From Saccoglossus kowalevskii (Eukaryota > Hemichordata > Enteropneusta > Harrimaniidae), in NCBI RefSeq assembly GCF_000003605.2, contig NW_003145785.1, forward strand, positions 144,900-181,278: a stretch of 36,379 nt of DNA. Direction: 5' to 3'. The position numbers and the translations under genes are program-made. Position 1 is the stretch's first letter, and each line of letters starts with the position of its first letter. A model generated the notes under the pieces. That model was not told where the DNA came from, ran no database searches, and saw only the letters and a program-made list of their open reading frames with translations. This document shows, one piece after another, positions 32,656 to 36,379 of the stretch.

Positions 32656-33380
32656 CAAGGGTTAATTATATGCAAATTACACAATTAATATGCACAAACA
32701 GAGCATAACTATTTTTTAGAAACTGACAAAAGTTGACAATGGCAGTTCACAGGTTAATTATATTCAAATTACGTAATTAATATGCACTAACAGAGCACAA
32801 CTATTTTGTGGAAAGTGACAAAAGCTGAAAAGGCAGTTCACAGGTTAATTATAAGCAAATTACCTAATTAATATGCACAAACAGCATAACTATTTTGTGG
32901 AAAGTGACAAAAGCTGAAAAGGCAGTTCACAGGTTAATTATATGCAAATTACCTAATTAATATGCACAGAGGATAACTATTTTGTGAAAAGTGACAAAAG
33001 TTGAAACTGGCAGTTCACAGGTTAATTATATGCAAATTACCTAATTAATATGCACAAACAGAGCAAAACTATTTTGTGGAAGGTGACAAAAGTTGAAACT
33101 GGCAGTTCACAGGTTAATTATATGCAAATTACCTAATTAATATGCACAAACAGAGCAAAACTATTTTGTGGAAGGTGACAAACATTTTCAATGGCAGTTC
33201 ACGGGTTAATTATATGCAAATTACCTAATATGCACAAACAGAGCATAACTTTTTTTGTGGAAGTTGACAACAATTTTCAATGGCAGTTCAAGGGTTAATT
33301 ATATGCAAATTACATAATTCATATGCACAAACAGAGAATAACTATTTTGTGGAAGGTGACAAAAGTTGCAAATGGCAGTG
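32656..33380. repeat. 90-bp tandem repeat, eight units
   Basis: Units are anchored on GTTAATTATATGCAAATTAC at 32661, 32753, 32844, 32933, 33021, 33113, 33205 and 33294. Each continues with CTAATTAATATGCACA, ACAGAGCATAACTATTTTGT and GGCAGTTCACAGG. Most units carry ATGCAAAT (POU octamer consensus) and TAATTA (homeodomain core). The pair forms an imperfect palindrome around the central AC/CT. Confidence 0.95.
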
Positions 33381-34700
33381 AAAATTCGATATCACATTGT
33401 GCACTGTAATTTTTTTAGTGCAGCATTTGGCATATTTTCCAATATTCCACTTTAATATCATCTTTAATTGTGGACCAAATGAAAGGTGCAGGTAATCTTG
33501 TGAAAGGTGTAAGATAAGTTGATTGTGGAACTCAAACAATACTGAAACTGCTGCTACATCTAATCTAAATTACTATGTATGACGCACGATGGACACACAC
33601 CAACATGTGTGACGCAAACTAGAAAATAATGTGAGACATTTAAATCAGGATGCACCGATGATTGCGAACATTCCTTTATCACCAAAGGAAACATTAACAA
33701 TGTAGCAGGCATTAACTTAATCTTTTTTTTTTACAAACTAATGAATATTATCAAGCCAAATAACGTCATAGATCTCAATTTTTTTAATTTAAAATAATTA
33801 TTTGCTTAGAACTTAACAGTGCTTGCTTTTCTTGATTGAAAAAAAGAAATCAATTAGATCACGAAGTCAAGCGTCTGAAACATATTGCTATAAAATATTA
33901 TGGGATGTCATGCCATTTTTTTTAAAGTAATGCACCTTTAATTTAGAATGTTTATTGATTACCTTTATTGTATGCCTTCTTGACTGTTTATCAAACGCTT
34001 TTGTAGTTGATTGTTCATATACTTGAAAGAAGCAGTAAACAAATGGCTAGTGAAATTTTGGATTTTTTTTAAATATTTGTAATCTGCAAAATAGTAGTTT
34101 ACAGTACTTTTTTTTCTAATAAGACTAAGAGAGATAACCATTACAAATCCAGGGAGGAGGCTGGAAAAGCTAAGAAATTTTGAGTGAAATTTTATTTTTC
34201 ACAGTGGAGTTGCTGTAAAATGTTATTATTGTGGGATATTTGTTCATAAATATAACACTTTTCCTCTGTGTAGATTTTTTTTTTCAAAATCTACCCCTCC
34301 AAGCTTTTTATGGTTAACCCCTTACTATCAGTACATGAATCATTGGATTAATAAACTCCATTCATAGACATATCATTCTGTTACTGATGACTATCATGAT
34401 ATGGAATAATTATACTACATGAATATAGTTAATATCTCTGAATACTTCTACAATGCATGCAGTAATGTACAAGATCTCATCTACTATCAAGCTCATGTGT
34501 ACTCATTCTGACTACAGCAACATATTGCTACATTTTGTAAATTCAAAAACTTTCATTAAAATAAAAAAAAAATGTTTGAGAAGTCAGGTTTAATGCTTGG
34601 GAGAAATAAAGTGGTGGTAAGATATTTGGGGCTAACATCGTAAACAAAATTCCAATTATTAGAAAGCAGTTTAAATCAAACCCTATCTGAAACCCTACAT
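33381..34700. other. noncoding, nothing recognised
   Basis: Multiple T runs and no coding or repeat structure of note. Confidence 0.5.
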
Positions 34701-34830
34701 AAACCAGAAACCTAGAACCTAATTGTGAACCAGAATCCTGGAACAATGTAATACTGTGTGAACCAGAAAACTGGAATACTGTGTGAACCAGAATCCTGGA
34801 ACCTTGAGTGAACCAGAATCCTGAAACAAT
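34701..34830. repeat. short tandem repeat of about 25-33 bp, five degenerate units
   Basis: GAACCAGAATCCTGGAA and variants begin near 34701, 34727, 34760, 34785 and 34810, with TACTGTGT or similar spacers. Confidence 0.85.
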
Positions 34831-35544
34831 TAATACTATTACAAATCAAATTTGTAAAACCACTATCTAAATGTAAACATCACTGAGTAAAAATTTGAGA
34901 TATGAAAAATAATCTCACCATAAAAACCAGTGCAATGCAAACTTTTTACCATTTTCCATGATATTTCGCTCTTATTTCTTGAGAAATTGTCTAGTGACCC
35001 CAATATTTAATTTCAGTATTAGAATGGCACATATGACTATTAATAAAATCATGAAGAAAATAACACAATCTCCATATTGGCGCAAATCTCCATCAAATAA
35101 AATTTTCACTTATTACAAAATTTGGCAGTTCCCCTTGATTCCCTAGAAAAATTGTTTTTTTTTTCAAAAAAGTGAAACTATAAAGTAGTTAGTAACGAGT
35201 GATTCAAAAATATAATATTCATAACAAGGCAAAAGTATATTCTATTAAACTTGTAGCCTTTCCACAACACTATGCCCCATACGCACAACATCAAATGTCA
35301 CCTTCCTTCAATGAAGGCTCCAAACATGTCAAATAAGGTTAATAACTGCTATATTTTTCGATGAAAAAGTATTCTCCAAACAGCATTATTCATATTCTAG
35401 AAAATGTGTCATACCTAACATAAACACAGAAAGTCTAAGTGCAGATACCTGACTCATCAATCTCCCAAGCTTGCTATGACAGATTATTTTCAAAAAAACG
35501 AACATCAAAATACTGCAAAATATTTAATTTTCGCTGAAGGGATG
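34831..35544. other. noncoding, nothing recognised
   Basis: A+T-rich. A 62-codon plus frame at 34958-35146 has no family resemblance. Confidence 0.5.
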
Positions 35545-35705
35545 ATTCAGTGAAAACAATATCCAGCAAATATTTCTTTTTCTATATTTAAACTCATCAA
35601 GAATCAGTGAAATGAACTCTGCTTATTCAGTGAAAACAATATCCAGCATATATTTCTTTTTCTATATTTAAACTCATCAAGAATCAGTGAAAATGAACTC
35701 TGCTT
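35545..35705. repeat. 80-bp tandem duplication
   Basis: Two copies start at 35545 and 35625 (ATTCAGTGAAAACAATATCC). They differ by CAAATATT versus CATATATT and one extra A in GTGAAAATGAAC. Confidence 0.95.
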
Positions 35706-36041
35706 AAACACCCAAAACGTATTTTCAGGGAAAATTTATTCCATCAAAAATAAGTCCTTTACAGTATATGAAATGCATGGAATTTGTGAGAAATGTTTCT
35801 ACAATAATTAACTATTTTACTAAACTTTTTTTTTTTTCAAAAAAAACAAACATGTTGAGAGGTGATGTAGTTTGATTTGCAACATGGAAATGAACTAGCA
35901 AATTAGGTTTGTATCAGTCACCGAATTTTATTTAAACAAAAAATGTATTTGTAAAGATCGCCAGGTAGCAATAACTACACACAGTTATTATGACATGGAA
36001 TGATTGTTTCAATAGAATTCGTCAGTATTTTTTATTTACAG
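35706..36041. other. noncoding up to a possible splice acceptor
   Basis: No gene is seen. It ends in GTCAGTATTTTTTATTTACAG, read here as a possible acceptor (last base 36041). Confidence 0.4.
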
Positions 36042-36115
36042 CTTTGTACAAGTCAAAGGTCAAAAGCCAAATTAATTTAGATAATTGGGTCCTATAGTGC
36101 AAAATGTCTCACAAG
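36042..36115 (+). CDS. possible small exon: 5' leader plus start codon
   Basis: This 74-base segment lies between an acceptor-like TTTTTTATTTACAG and a perfect donor, CACAAG then GTGAGT. All three frames contain stops before the ATG at 36104, so if real it would be an untranslated leader exon that opens M-S-H-K at its 3' end and continues in an exon beyond this window. AGTCAAAGGTCA, one mismatch from a DR1 element, lies inside at 36051-36062. Splice-signal pairs like this occur by chance in long A+T-rich DNA, so confidence is low. Confidence 0.25.
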
Positions 36116-36379
36116 GTGAGTGTATTAATAGTTTTGTGTTTACACAATCTGACAAATCTGATTAATATGTACTACTACAAAATGCAATATCAAAAAATCT
36201 ATATACATGAACTTTGATCATTATATTTTGCATTTTGTTCAGTAACAGGGGGGTAACACTTCACACACAAAATCAAAAGAAGAAAAAGAAGTTATTTGTA
36301 ACACGCATAAATGACAAAAGTCTGTGTCTGGAGTCAAAATAAGCGATATTTTAATGATCGATTAGATATGTGATTCTTT
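36116..36379. other. noncoding to the window end
   Basis: Nothing recognised. It would be intron if the preceding exon is real. Confidence 0.4.

Overview
This is a strongly A+T-rich eukaryotic window of about 36 kb with no intact protein-coding gene and no rRNA or functional tRNA gene. It contains a tRNA-derived SINE with a poly(A) tail, a non-LTR retrotransposon remnant, several MITE-type DNA transposons, a Helitron-like insertion, many satellite and minisatellite arrays, and consensus GT-AG splice signals. Together these point to an animal nuclear genome with large introns, probably a marine invertebrate. The lineage cannot be fixed from this sequence alone. Most open frames of 60-118 codons look like chance frames in noncoding DNA, and the longest (231 codons) is a translated 24-bp minisatellite.

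Layout. 1-690: 24-bp minisatellite. 686-11.1 kb: the best candidate gene, on the minus strand. It comprises a promoter-like, higher-GC block with a possible 5' leader exon ending in a consensus donor (10832), a long intron, an exon with a start codon and a hydrophobic N-terminal segment ending in a consensus donor (2534-2688), and a phase-compatible possible next exon (686-948). The long intron would hold a 190-bp triplication (6732-7300) and a dead non-LTR retrotransposon tail (8168-8453). 11.1-15.2 kb: mostly featureless. 15.2-16.8 kb: 105-bp satellite with higher-order order. 19.3-21.15 kb: a TIR element split by a Helitron-like insertion that carries its own tandem repeats. 22.05-22.75 kb and 23.785-24.07 kb: 28-bp and 26-bp arrays, with a CTCF-like and a DR1 nuclear-receptor motif between them. 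25.8-30.7 kb: a cluster of DNA-transposon remnants (Harbinger-like fragment, three or four MITE families). 30.4-31.1 kb: 125-150 bp tandem repeat, one unit of which holds a MITE at a TA site. 31.58-31.97 kb: complete SINE with target-site duplication. 32.65-33.38 kb: 90-bp array of octamer/homeodomain-like motifs. 34.7-35.7 kb: small tandem repeats. 36.04-36.12 kb: possible tiny exon on the plus strand.

The genes do not form an operon or pathway. The clearest story is repeat biology: nested insertions with readable empty sites, higher-order satellite structure, and dispersed octamer-type motifs amplified in several arrays. I did not find convincing evidence of a new biochemical system. The most useful leads are the cryptic minus-strand gene and the nested transposon architecture.
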